DNA from: Chara braunii
Lineage: Eukaryota; Streptophyta; Charophyceae; Charales; Characeae
NCBI GenBank assembly: GCA_003427395.1
Contig: BFEA01000166.1
Coordinates: 2,680,775-2,716,917 of the forward strand
Length of the DNA stretch: 36,143 nt
Reading direction: 5' to 3'
This document shows, in pieces, positions 9,655 through 18,540 of the stretch. How positions within the stretch are numbered: position 1 is the first letter of the stretch; the number at the start of each line of letters is the position of its first letter. The notes beneath the pieces are model-generated. The model was not told the DNA's origin and searched no databases. It saw nothing but the letters and a program-made list of their open reading frames with translations. Position numbers and translations under genes: made by a program.

Positions 9655-9663
9655 AAGGAGACA

Positions 9664-9921
9664 ATGAGCGGAACGAGTCAGTATACCGATGACAAGTTTT
9701 CCTTGCAAGTCGTAGGGAAGTTAGATGGATCGTTGGTCCGTGTAGTGATACAATTAGAACACCTAGCGAGACTCAGTGTGATCGAAGAAGCAGAATGCAC
9801 TCAACGAGCGGTGAAGGAAGCGTGAAAGACTGGACTCTGGGTAGGAGAGGAGAGCGTGCGTCTGATTAAGTACGTACTATGCGTGTCTCCCTTCGATGAG
9901 CAACCCTTGTGTAGGGCGTAG
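9664..9921 (+). pseudogene. Family B copy with internal stops
   Basis: From ATG at 9664, SLQVVGKLDGSLVRVVIQLE ... EEAECTQRAVKEA aligns with MQLLNEGFTVTVLLRAHIDE ... EQECFRQAREVI of the 8543 frame. A TGA interrupts after KEA, the frame continues KTGLWVGEESVRLIKYVLCV, and a further stop follows. Confidence 0.45.
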
Positions 9922-9942
9922 CGCGAGTCCCCTAGAGAGACT

Positions 9943-10185
9943 GTGAGACTCTTGAAGAGGGAGGCGAAGAAGGCTGAAGAGTTAACAGGGGTTATAGTAG
10001 ATGGCTCCATTCTCATAATGCTCAAGGCTCATAACCGGTACTGGAAGGAAATGATTAAGACCTTAGAGGATGTTGAAGATTTTGAGGATGTAGACGATTT
10101 CGAGACCTTCAAGTTCTACGTATTCTTAGAGAATTCTGCGGAGAGGATCCTGTTGGTCCTAGCGTTAACGGCGATGGAGTGCTAG
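9943..10185 (+). CDS. Unknown 80-residue frame
   Basis: It opens with GTG and encodes a charged peptide with an acidic centre (TLEDVEDFEDVDDFETFKFY) and a hydrophobic end (ERILLVLALTAMEC). It is not clearly a member of families A-C. It lies in the array on the same strand; I cannot say whether it is expressed. Confidence 0.25.
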   Translation: MRLLKREAKKAEELTGVIVDGSILIMLKAHNRYWKEMIKTLEDVEDFEDVDDFETFKFYVFLENSAERILLVLALTAMEC

Positions 10186-10326
10186 GTGGTTCATGAAGAT
10201 GGATGAGAGATGCCACTACCGGAGGGGGCGTTAACGCGGAGGAGACGGAAGTTTCCGGGATCGAGTGGTCCCAATAAACTAGATCATGAGAAAGTACTCT
10301 AAGGTTTGAGCGCGATTAGCAGATGA

Positions 10327-10710
10327 GAAATCTTCCCCTACGAGGTAGTCAGGTATCAGGAAGCAAACAACGGTTGGGACAAAAATCAACTTTATGTAAT
10401 GACTGTATACTTTCCCGACTTAGGAGTATAACACGTACTAGGTATATATTTACCTAGGGAACGTGAGGAGTTCTGTGTCTACACGAGGTGCTGGAGGATA
10501 GCCGCATGGAAGTTGAGGGAAGACAGGAAGAGATTGGAGGATTTAGGAAAAACTATTGAAGTTTGTGACGACATCTCGATTTTCGACGGGTTGCCAAGGC
10601 CGCCGATTTCAGACAAAGGATTATAACGGAATGGATGGGAGGCGGTAGTAGGCCTTGCTAGGATGGTCGGAATGATGAATGGTCCCAAGAAATCGATAGA
10701 AGGAGAATAG
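10327..10710 (+). pseudogene. Family C copy 2, broken by stops
   Basis: Directly after an in-frame TGA the frame reads EIFPYEVVRYQEANNGWDKN, QLYVMTVYFPDLGV, stop, IYLPREREEFCVYTRCWR ... LGKTIEVCDDISIFDGLPRPP, stop, and ends at TAG 10708. It aligns along nearly its whole length with the intact neighbour at 10720-11214 (VIPYEVQRYELV, RLYVMTVRFIHI, VYLPREIEVDLVYGRCW, GKNVIWDTWITIFAGHPKPP). Confidence 0.6.
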
Positions 10711-10719
10711 GATGTGGGA

Positions 10720-11214
10720 ATGAGCGAAGGGAGAAATATCTCTGATCGTGAGCTACAATTGAGGAGAGAAAGGTTTCTTGCCGGAAACAGACCGTCGGAG
10801 GATAAACTAGAAACTATCTGCGGTCTGTTGAGTTCGCTAGGGAAGAGAGAAGTAATCCCATACGAGGTACAGAGGTACGAGCTTGTGGATAGCGGATGGG
10901 AGGAGATACGTCTTTATGTGATGACCGTTAGGTTTATCCACATAGACGTATATGATGTGAGGGTTTATCTGCCTAGGGAAATAGAAGTAGATCTTGTATA
11001 CGGTCGATGTTGGGAGCGCGCGGAAGAGGTTGTAGAAGGCAAAAAAGATAAGTTACTATCTCTGGGGAAGAACGTTATCTGGGACACGTGGATAACGATA
11101 TTTGCGGGACATCCTAAGCCCCCGACTCCCTATCAAATTACGCAAAGAAGAAACTTCGGCACTGTGGTTGAACTTGCCTTGCGGCATCAAGGGTTTGATG
11201 GCAAGAGGAGGTGA
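10720..11214 (+). CDS. Unknown 164-residue protein, family C copy 3 (intact)
   Basis: I chose the ATG at 10720 (MSEGRNISDRELQLRR) over the GTG two codons upstream. It is the best preserved family C member. It shares KREVIPYEVQRYELV, RLYVMTVRFIHIDVYDVRVY and LPREIEVDLVYGRCW with copies 1 and 2, then a C-terminal part shared only with copy 2. Charged and soluble-looking, no known domain. Stop is TGA at 11212, overlapping the possible start of the next frame at 11198. Confidence 0.5.
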   Translation: MSEGRNISDRELQLRRERFLAGNRPSEDKLETICGLLSSLGKREVIPYEVQRYELVDSGWEEIRLYVMTVRFIHIDVYDVRVYLPREIEVDLVYGRCWERAEEVVEGKKDKLLSLGKNVIWDTWITIFAGHPKPPTPYQITQRRNFGTVVELALRHQGFDGKRR

Positions 11215-11449
11215 GTACCCGCTAGTGGGGACCCGCGCCGTACGGCGATGGTTGAGTGATTTGGAGAGGAGAATATCGATCGGCCTGCGAGAATGCTTGC
11301 ATGTTTGCGCTCGCGAGGAGCTACGCACTATAGGGAGCGTGATTTGTAGGGGAGTTAGGTGCCCCGAGACAGGAGTTTTGGAGGTCAGGACAGGTGCTGC
11401 CTGCATAGAGGACAGGAGAGACAACTTTTCCTTGACACGGGGATACTAG
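11198..11449 (+). CDS. Unknown frame overlapping the family C copy
   Basis: ATG at 11198 lies inside the last codons of the upstream frame, a 17-base overlap. The product (MARGGEYPLVGTRAVRRWL ... CAREELRTIGSVICRG ... ETGVLEVRTGAACIEDRR) has a weak likeness to the family B core (EQECFRQAREVIHEYRPGVL). Other array frames also lie very close together, but coupling is not demonstrated. Confidence 0.3.
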   Translation: MARGGEYPLVGTRAVRRWLSDLERRISIGLRECLHVCAREELRTIGSVICRGVRCPETGVLEVRTGAACIEDRRDNFSLTRGY

Positions 11450-11553
11450 AAATTGAGGGCGAGCACGAGATCCGAGATGAGAGTGGAAGACTGACGGTTA
11501 TTTTGAGGGCAGTTGAGAACTAGACTTAGGTATTTAGAGACCTGCGGAACTTG

Positions 11554-11657
11554 TTCTGACATTAGGTGCGGGCTGCCGGCTCTTACATTAGGTCCGGGCT
11601 GCCGGATCTGACATTTGGTCGGGGCTGCCGGTTCCGACATTAGGTCCGGGCTGCAGC
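11554..11657. repeat. Four tandem copies of a 26-bp GC-rich unit
   Basis: Units begin near 11554, 11580, 11606 and 11632 with consensus CTGACATTAGGTCCGGGCTG followed by CCGG. The last copy ends in GCAGCTG. The array lies between the ORF cluster and gag. Confidence 0.9.
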
Positions 11658-11726
11658 TGTCCATTTGAGTAATAAGGACAGTAGACTCACGATCTAAACT
11701 CAAGCCCAAAAAGGCAGATAAAGTAT

Positions 11727-13194
11727 ATGGAGTTTGACACGATGGGTCCACATTCGGATATGGAACAACATACTACTGTGTATCGAGCATCACCGGATCG
11801 TACTCTACGAGACCTCAAGGAGCGTATCTGACAGAATCCTCCATTGAGATGTGTAGAGCAACCCGACGACGGGGAGCCCGAGGTAATGGGCTGTCGGTCG
11901 TCACGGAGTCAAACAGGGTCGCCGCGGTGGTAAGGATGGAGAGCAGAACCGAACCTCCGAGCTTCCGCCAAGAGTCGACCGTCCGACACCAGACCAGTCA
12001 TTTTCAAGGGATACGGTATCACTGAGTATTTCGAGAAGTGGGAGTTGCACGCGTACCGCAGTCAATGGTCGGAAGACGAGATTATAGACAATTTCCTGTT
12101 CAACACGGACCGAGTTTGAGTCAAGTAATCAAAAAGGCTCGACCGAAAGACAGGAGGTAGACTACCTACAAAGCCAACCTCTATGAGCTCTTTAAGCTGA
12201 AAGATTTCAAGTATTCGATCCGAGATTTGGAGGTGATGACTCAGGGGAAGGACGAGAGTGTCCAAGTTTTTGGGAGGCGGTTCCAGAAGGTATCTGATAC
12301 CCTGATTGCAAAGGGGAAGCTATCGGAGGTTGAGAGATGCACGATCTTCATCGGTCGACTACCTAGAGGGAAGCAGAAGGGGGTATTGAGAGAAATGCCT
12401 CACGACAAGTTAGATTTTGCGGCAATACTCAAGCTAGCAATGAAGGTTGAGGCTAACGACTACAAGGACCTAGTTTGGAGAGGAATGCGGCGCCGGGATT
12501 TCTCCCTCTATCGAGAGTACGATGAGGAGAGGTGCCCAGACTTTAATGATCAGCCTTGGGCGGAACGATGATATTTGATGGACAGGGACGGACCACAACG
12601 ACCAAGAGACAGAGAAACGGTGATAGACGAGGTGAGAGAGATGAGAGAGATGATGAAAGCATTGGTCGGGCAAATGACCAATATCGAGACGAAGACCGGG
12701 GCCACTACTTACGAGACAAGCTAAGGTCCACTTATTAGTTGCGATGGGACCGCAGAAACACCGATCTCTTGAGGAGCATGGAGGACAGAAACCCTCGCAC
12801 ACTAGCAGTCTATCGCGCGAAAGAGAGGGACGATGATACCTGGCGGCGTAGGGATGAGGAGATTGATAGAGACCGCCGAGGTGACAGGTATCACAGAGTA
12901 GACACCTTTAGCCGAGGCGAAAGGCTGGAACAGTATCCGCGCAGCCCCAGATACAGAGGAAACATGAAGGGGTACCGGAACCCAGACAATTTCAACCTGA
13001 GGGACAAAGACGACTCCCATGGCAAATGGGAATCGGACAGGGACCGCCGTGATGGATATCGTGGCGGTTACGAGAGGACAAAGCGAGGTGGAGGTCGTCG
13101 GGAAAATTCGCGCGAACAGTATGACTGGGGAGGGTATCCCATTGTCGGTGCGAATACCCTTACGAGGGTATCCGTCCTGGTCTTTGGCAAGTGA
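11727..13194 (+). pseudogene. gag: Ty3/gypsy gag pseudogene
   Basis: From ATG at 11727 (MEFDTMGPHSDMEQ) the frame stops after 34 codons. Coding resumes as IFKGYGITEYFEKWELHAYR ... WSEDEIIDNFLFN. It shifts frame near 12120, then reads LYELFKLKDFKYSIRDLEVM ... ESVQVFGRRFQKVSDTLIAKG ... FIGRLPRGKQKGVLREMP, typical of the Retrotrans_gag domain of Ty3/gypsy elements. A short coiled-coil-like piece (MMKALVGQMTNIETKTG) and an Arg/Asp-rich tail (12739-13194) follow in other frames. At least three lesions make it non-functional. No CCHC knuckle is visible at its end, and no pol follows before 20 kb. Confidence 0.75.
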
Positions 13195-14046
13195 CAGAAA
13201 ATAAGTTTGGTTTAAAGGTTAAGTATTTCGTGCGAGGCGCAACTGTGTTTGTGATTTACATTGACTGGTTGGTTGACTAGAGCAGAGAGTGTGTGGGCGC
13301 GCAGACTTAAGGCGTGCATGATCTCGTTTTATCCTTGATGGCTGAAGAGCCAGCGTGGTCGCCGACCAGATTTTTTTCCGAGTAAGTTAGGATTAAACGG
13401 ATCATGTCTCCTAATTGGTGTGTTTATTTGAGACCTATGCGTACGTACGGAGAGCGACGTCGACAACGAGGAAGCCTTGAAGTGTTTTCGGTAGACCCTC
13501 GTATCGCGCGGTGTCCGTTTATTTAGGCGTTCGTCAGGGCTAGACCCAGACTTAGGGCTAACACCATTGGTTACAGCGTCGGACTTCCATCAAAGAGACT
13601 CACGGAACGAGGTCGAGTGGTGGCACCGTAGGAACATCAGAGAAGCGCGGAGGACGACGAGGCTATCCTCCTTGGCTTGTCGTTGGTGACATCGTAAAGG
13701 TACTAGTGGGTTCTCTTTTCTCGATTGGTCACATGCTGACGGTTAAAATTTTCTATAATTTTTATTATTATTATTCATCATTGTATTATTATTTTTCTAT
13801 TTTTTTATTTTATGCGCTGACGTCGACTTAAGACGCGGCAATGGATTTAGAGATCGTCAGGGCGGCCAAGGGCCTTAAGGGCGCGCATCTTTGGGTTGAC
13901 CTACAAGTCCCTGCGCATTCGGGATGCCGACATAATCCCACTACCTTGACTGTGTTAAAATGTGGGTCGGCGAGTTCAAACGTGCATGCGAGTCGGTGGG
14001 TGATTAACCAATGAGGCGGGGTAAGCCTGAGTGGCGGGGGCCTTCG

Positions 14047-14066
14047 GCGGTTGTACCGACAACCGC
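14047..14066. repeat. Perfect 8-bp hairpin
   Basis: GCGGTTGT and ACAACCGC pair around the four-base loop ACCG. Confidence 0.7.
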
Positions 14067-14104
14067 AATCTGTTGTGAGAGGCTTGAGTGTGAGTGCGCC
14101 TGAT

Positions 14105-14134
14105 CGACCCTGAAAGCTGGTAGCATCAGGGTCG
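14105..14134. repeat. Perfect 9-bp hairpin
   Basis: CGACCCTGA and TCAGGGTCG pair around a 12-base loop, 38 bases after the previous hairpin. Confidence 0.7.
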
Positions 14135-14639
14135 GGCTTCTGTTATGGGTCAGTCACTATGTCTCTCCCTAAGTCCCCTCCCCCCTATGAGTATCACGAC
14201 TGCGGCATCGAGCAGCACCGTGCGGATCATGCATTAGACAGGGTATGTCTGGGCGGAAGACTGACTATACTACTGCAAGACCTCCGGAGGGCTGCGGGGC
14301 ACAGAGGGCTAAAGCTACCTAGTAACTGGCTCCTCAGAGGCCCCGCAGGTGTTGGAGTCGTCGGGAGGGCCGCTGAGACGAGCGCTAAGGCCGGGAACGA
14401 GGCGGAGTCGGCGTATGAGTCAGAGTACGCTCGTTGACGAGTCTTAGTACTCATGACCACCGTCCGACTGTCCATATTGACCGGCAACGCGCAGTGGTTC
14501 CCGGGCTAGCGCATGGTTGGGTGCGAGGAGCAAGTCGGGCGGAGAGACAATGGTCCGAGGCAGTGAGGGCAGGGCCAGAAAAAAAAAGAAAGGAATCTAG
14601 GAGTGAAGTGGGGCCAGGTGTACACGAAGAAGCAGTGAG

Positions 14640-15190
14640 GAGATGGCGAAGTCGAAAGAAAGAAGCATGGCGGAGGGGAGGAGATGTAACTCGCCCGTTC
14701 CATAACGGAGTCGGGCGAAGTAAAGACCGATTTTGGGGTTTCAGACTATGGCGCGCCCGAATATGATGTTAAAATTAAATGAAATTTAGTGTAGAGGCAA
14801 TCCATGGGATGATGAGCTGCGCGGAGAGAAGGCGAAGGCAAAGGAGAAGGAATGCAGAAACACACATCTCGCTCATTCACAAGTGAAATCAGACGGAGTC
14901 AGGATCTATCTAGGGGTTTTGGGCATGGGCAAGTCTAATGGTAGTGTTTGTTTTAGCAATAGGTTAGTAAGATGGAAGTTGGAAGAGAAAAGGACCGCGT
15001 GGAGGTATGGCGGAGACAAGCTATGTCGGGGGAAGAGAAGATGTCGAGTTCACCCGCTCCTTGACGAAAATGGGAGAGGGAAGGATCGTTTCGGGGGTTC
15101 TTGGTAGTTGTGAGTTAGATTATGAGTCTAGTTTTAGTATTAGTAGCTAGGCCTCGAGAGATGATAGATGGGGGCTGCGCGCGGGGGAGG
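14640..15190. repeat. Three degenerate ~180-bp tandem repeats
   Basis: Landmarks recur at similar spacing: TCGCCCGTTCC near 14691, TCGCTCATTCAC near 14869 and TCACCCGCTCC near 15051. Each is followed some 30 bases later by a GGGGTTT-like phrase (TTTTGGGGTTTC, TAGGGGTTTT, TCGGGGGTTC). Open frames here are not conserved between units. Confidence 0.55.
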
Positions 15191-15515
15191 AAAATAACGT
15201 TGTGAAAACGAATGAATCTAGTCGTGTTTTAGCGGAAGATTCATTATATTTTTTTGATCTTTTCTTTCTGTACGTTTTGATTTTCTTTTTATGGGCATTA
15301 GAAGGGCGCTGCCCGACATCCTCATGGGGCTCTCTACGGTGGTGCTCCTTCGTCACACTTGGTCTACTGTTCGTTCATAGCAAACGAGCGCTGCCTTTCT
15401 GTTCTCAGGCGGTCGCCACGCCCTCTGTATTAGCGCACTACTTTCGTTTACCCCGTGTATCACTGCAGGTTCAATCTGGCCGAGAATAAGATCAAGTACC
15501 TGATCGGTAAAACTC

Positions 15516-15551
<36 letters not shown>

Positions 15552-15651
15552 GAAACTCACCTCAAAGACGAGCTGGCGTTACGGGTGAGGGGCCGAAGGT
15601 CGAACTACGATGCTCAGATGTTCAACAGAATCGATTGCCTTCCCGTTGTCA

Positions 15652-15662
15652 GGTGGCGACTC
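15652..15662 (+). promoter_or_regulatory. Primer-binding-site-like motif
   Basis: GG followed by TGGCGACTC starts directly after a CA dinucleotide at 15650-15651. TGGCGACTC resembles primer binding sites seen after the 5' LTR of plant Ty3/gypsy elements. Confidence 0.4.
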
Positions 15663-15921
15663 TTCTGTCCATGCGCCAGCGGAGGGCTCGTTCTTACTGG
15701 TACATCTGATGAGCAGCGGAGACTTATAGGGGCGTATACAGATGAAGATTGTCGCGATCACCATCGTCTTCGGGATCAGTGTTTGTACTGGCCCAAGGAC
15801 CTTAGTCGAATCTTGTCGTGTGAGCTGCCAGGTTCGCTTGGGGGTTAGTGGCAGCAAACGGAAGGGTAGTAGCGGAGTTTAGGAGACTTACCTGCAGGTC
15901 AAAGAGGGTTGGGAGCGAGAG

Positions 15922-16479
15922 TTGGAAGTTGCAGGGCGGAAGGGATTGTGGGATGGCTTACTTACTGGAGCGGCCGCTCAGCTGTTAATTGTGGGAGTAA
16001 GGAGCGAAGCTGCAGAGATGGTCGAGCTTGCCCTGGGCGACATCTGTGTATACTACATTGATACTCCAAGGCTGACCGCCGAGAGAGCAGTGACTTGCTG
16101 CATTGAAAGGGAGATCATCGCTACTGACGCGCGAGGCATGGTGCTGCCAGCTTTGAGTCAAAAAACTACAGTATTCTTCGCTGCTATTTGTGCGGGTTCC
16201 GCAAGTCTGCCTCGGCTACTGAGCTGCAGCAGCAATTGCGGAGCCTACTACGGGCTGCTGCGATGCTTGAAGTGCGGTTGTTTAGCGTTGGGTGACCGTA
16301 GTTGGGCCACGGAAAACGGAGGTGTAGTCGGGCTTGCGAAAAGGGGTTATCACTACGATTTGGGGGTTCGTCAGGGAGGCCTGCATCAGCAGTTTGACTT
16401 CGGGTTGATCAAGCTTCTGGGTTTTTGGCCATCATTGCGGGACCCTCAGAGGAGTGAAGTTATCAAGGCCCTCTCCTGA
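15922..16479 (+). CDS. Possible outlying family B frame
   Basis: An open frame of 185 codons from TTG; first ATG at 16018. The stretch ICVYYIDTPRLTAERA ... IEREIIATDARGMVLPALSQ ... AAICAG is loosely similar to family B (LLRAHIDEGLTEQEC ... AREVIHEYRPGVLVCVTFQ ... VWSAG). The Cys-rich rest (CSSNCGAYYGLLRCLKCGC) has no match in the other copies. No known domain. It lies just inside the PBS-like site at 15652. Confidence 0.3.
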   Translation: MEVAGRKGLWDGLLTGAAAQLLIVGVRSEAAEMVELALGDICVYYIDTPRLTAERAVTCCIEREIIATDARGMVLPALSQKTTVFFAAICAGSASLPRLLSCSSNCGAYYGLLRCLKCGCLALGDRSWATENGGVVGLAKRGYHYDLGVRQGGLHQQFDFGLIKLLGFWPSLRDPQRSEVIKALS

Positions 16480-16891
16480 GAGTTGAGTTGGCCCCCTCTT
16501 GTATCTCGAGCGTCTGAAACCCCTTATCTTCTGTCTTTCTTACTCTAAGTCTAATCTTGTTCTGAGAGGGAGGCGGCACGCGGGATTGCAACCCGTAAGA
16601 CCGCAGCAAGACTCTGTGGGGAGTCAGCCCACCGATTGCGGGAGCTCTGCCGGAACTCAAGAGGAGTTCCGGAGGCAGGGAACTGAAAGGTAATTATTGC
16701 TTCCCCTCTATAAACCCAGTTATAGCCCCTATCGGTATTCCTTATTACGTTTTGACTGAGTATACTGCATGCATCCCTACTTTGACTTTCTGTTTGACTT
16801 TCTGGACATAACCAGTTAAGTAAAGAATGTGTGCGCAATGTTAGTTTCAGTTTCATTGTTTGACTGAAAGCAGATTGTGGGGTTGCATCTC

Positions 16892-16910
16892 GGGGGAGGA
16901 GGGGAGAAAG
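16892..16910 (+). promoter_or_regulatory. Polypurine tract
   Basis: GGGGGAGGAGGGGAGAAAG is immediately followed by GC and TGTATTGC, the arrangement expected before a 3' LTR in Ty3/gypsy elements, where it primes plus-strand synthesis. Confidence 0.5.
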
Positions 16911-16947
16911 GCTGTATTGCATAAAGTTTGACCGGGTCAACCAAAGG

Positions 16948-17656
16948 TTGGGTCAGTTCCATAAGTTTGGGAAGACCCAGTGTTGTGTTTATTTTCGATT
17001 GCCTGGAGGACCAGACATGTTCCATAAGTTTGGGTGGTTTGGTTGCTCTGACTTGTGAGGGCTGATGGTGGATGGCTTTCAGGGACCAAGCATGTTCCAT
17101 AAGTTTAGGTGGCTTGGTCGCCTTGTGTTATTTGGGATTTTTTTCAGTTTCTTTAGTTCCTAGATGGAGAGGTCTGAGCATGTTCCATAAGTTTGGGTGG
17201 CTCAGCCTCTTCCTGCTTTGACTTTAAGAGAAATGAACCAGACTGAGGATCAAGACATGTTCCATAAGTTTGGGTGGTCTTGGTCCAACGCCTCGCACAT
17301 GCTGGAACCAGAAGGATATAATGTGGCTATATTTTTACTACTGTATTATTTATGAACAAGCTAGTCAGACAGGGTTCCATAGGTTTGGGTAGTCTGACTA
17401 TAGCTTATCACCAACTGACGAGAGTACTAATTAAGAATACACTTGGGGTACGAAGGGACAGATGATCGGCTCAGTTATATGCTACCTCAAAAAACTTAGT
17501 CCAGACAATTATATAAAGTTGGGATATCTAAATAGTTCAGGGCGACTAGGGTGACCTAGTCATATGCCCAAATAAGAGAAAAGTTGTTGTGTCCTATGTT
17601 TGTGTATACTTCATGGCTGAGCTAGACATGTTCCATAAGTTTGGGTGGTCTAGCTT
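16948..17656 (+). repeat. Series of hairpins with one conserved loop and covarying stems
   Basis: Seven clear copies, with stems TGGGTC/GACCCA (16949-16979), ACCAGAC/GTTTGGT (17010-17043), GACCAAGC/GCTTGGTC (17084-17119), CTGAGC/GCTCAG (17174-17205), GGATCAAGAC/GTCTTGGTCC (17247-17286), TAGTCAGAC/GTCTGACTA (17362-17400) and AGCTAGAC/GTCTAGCT (17620-17655). The loop is ATGTTCCATAAGTTTGGGTG or a near variant each time. It can form an inner 4-bp stem (TCCA with TGGG) around TAAGTT. A degenerate eighth copy lies at 17503-17529. Stems differ in sequence between copies yet stay complementary, with G-T pairs in two. Confidence 0.85.
17544..17561. repeat. Perfect 7-bp hairpin with GTGA loop
   Basis: GACTAGG and CCTAGTC pair around GTGA, directly after the degenerate eighth member of the hairpin series. 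Confidence 0.7.
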
Positions 17657-17948
17657 TATGCCCTATGTAAGTTGGGTATAAAGGGATAAATCATTGAAAG
17701 ACAACGAACTATTGTTTGTCCAGATTGACTTGGGAATGGTGAGAGTACTTACCTTTGTGGTTTGGGATGCATGTGACTGAGTGAGGCCACTACTTAGTCT
17801 AAGTTCCAGTTGATAGGTAGTTGCTTTAGTTGCTCGCCACGTGCTAGAGTCATAGGAGTTAGTTTCAATTCCTGCATTTTCTTAGTTAAGTTTATTTTAC
17901 TTAAATCAATTTATGCATTTTCTGGGATCTTTTATTTTACTTGGTCTT

Positions 17949-18517
17949 GTATAAATCTTGGTAAGCTACTTTCTCTATGGGAAGCGCTGTCGAAATTTTT
18001 ACAAAACCAAGGAGTTGGTCAAATTTTGTCCTTTTTAGGGTCTAGTTTTTCTGATTTTTTGGCTTAGTAAAAATTTAGAAAACCTCATTTTCTAAAGGGA
18101 GTGCTGCCCAATTTTTTGCTAATCCAGGGAGTTAGATAAAATTTGACTTTGAAAAATCAAGGTCTTTTTAAATTCTAAACTTAGCTTTGTATAAATTTTG
18201 GTAAGCTACTTTCTCTAAGGGAAGCGCTGCCGAAATTTCTACAAATCTAAGGAGTTAGTCAAAACTTGACCTTTCAAAGTTCAACTTGTCTGACTTATAT
18301 AAATGGCTTAGTAAAAATCTGGGAAGTCTCATTTTCTAAAGGGAACGTTGCCCAAATTTTTGCTAATTCAAGGAGTTAGACAAAATTTGACTTTAAAAAG
18401 TCAAAGACTATTTCTGTTTTTATATTGGGGCTGATATAAATTCTTAGAAGGCACTTTTCTTATGGGAAGCGTTGCCGAAATTTTTCTAATTTAGAGGAGT
18501 TAAATTATATTTCGACA
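17949..18517. repeat. Five tandem ~120-bp repeats in the LTR
   Basis: Units start near 17949, 18067, 18189, 18311 and 18433. All share a GTA(T/A)AAAT start, a CTTTCTCTAAGGGAAGCGCT-like centre, then GCCGAAATTTTT or GCCCAATTTTTT and GGAGTTAG with CAAAATTTGAC. Units 1 and 3 resemble each other most, as do 2 and 4, so a two-unit block was probably duplicated. No coding frame is conserved across units. Confidence 0.85.
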
Positions 18518-18540
18518 GGTGGCGATTCTGGCGATCCACG
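18518..18540 (+). promoter_or_regulatory. Primer-binding-site-like motif
   Basis: GG then TGGCGATTCTGGCGATCC follow the terminal CA of the LTR. The 18 bases from TGG would pair with a tRNA 3' end carrying CCA; the tRNA was not identified. The motif parallels the one at 15652. Confidence 0.5.

Larger units (their letters stand above)
13200..15651. mobile_element. LTR-like noncoding region ending at a PBS-like motif
   Basis: No convincing gene (an open frame at 14159-14437 has no family signature). The stretch ends ...TTGTCA at 15651, followed by GG and TGGCGACTC, the same arrangement as at 18517. It has perfect hairpins at 14047-14066 and 14105-14134 and three degenerate ~180-bp repeats. A purine-rich tract just before TGTAACTC at about 14685 could mark an LTR start, but the left boundary is not established. 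Confidence 0.35.
16913..18517 (+). mobile_element. LTR of a Ty3/gypsy-like element (~1.6 kb)
   Basis: It begins TGTATTGC after a polypurine tract and ends TTCGACA before GG and TGGCGATTCTGG. With a polypurine tract before it and a primer-binding-site-like motif after it, it could serve as both a 3' and a 5' LTR, as in tandem or nested insertions. The first half carries the hairpin series. A TATA-like TATAAAGG occurs near 17678 and the second half holds the ~120-bp repeats. No second copy of this LTR lies in the window, so the boundaries are inferred from terminal motifs only. Confidence 0.5.

Noticed and set aside
15455-15848. Open frames over a GA run before and after 15651
   Set aside because: No motif, and they cross the PBS-like boundary.
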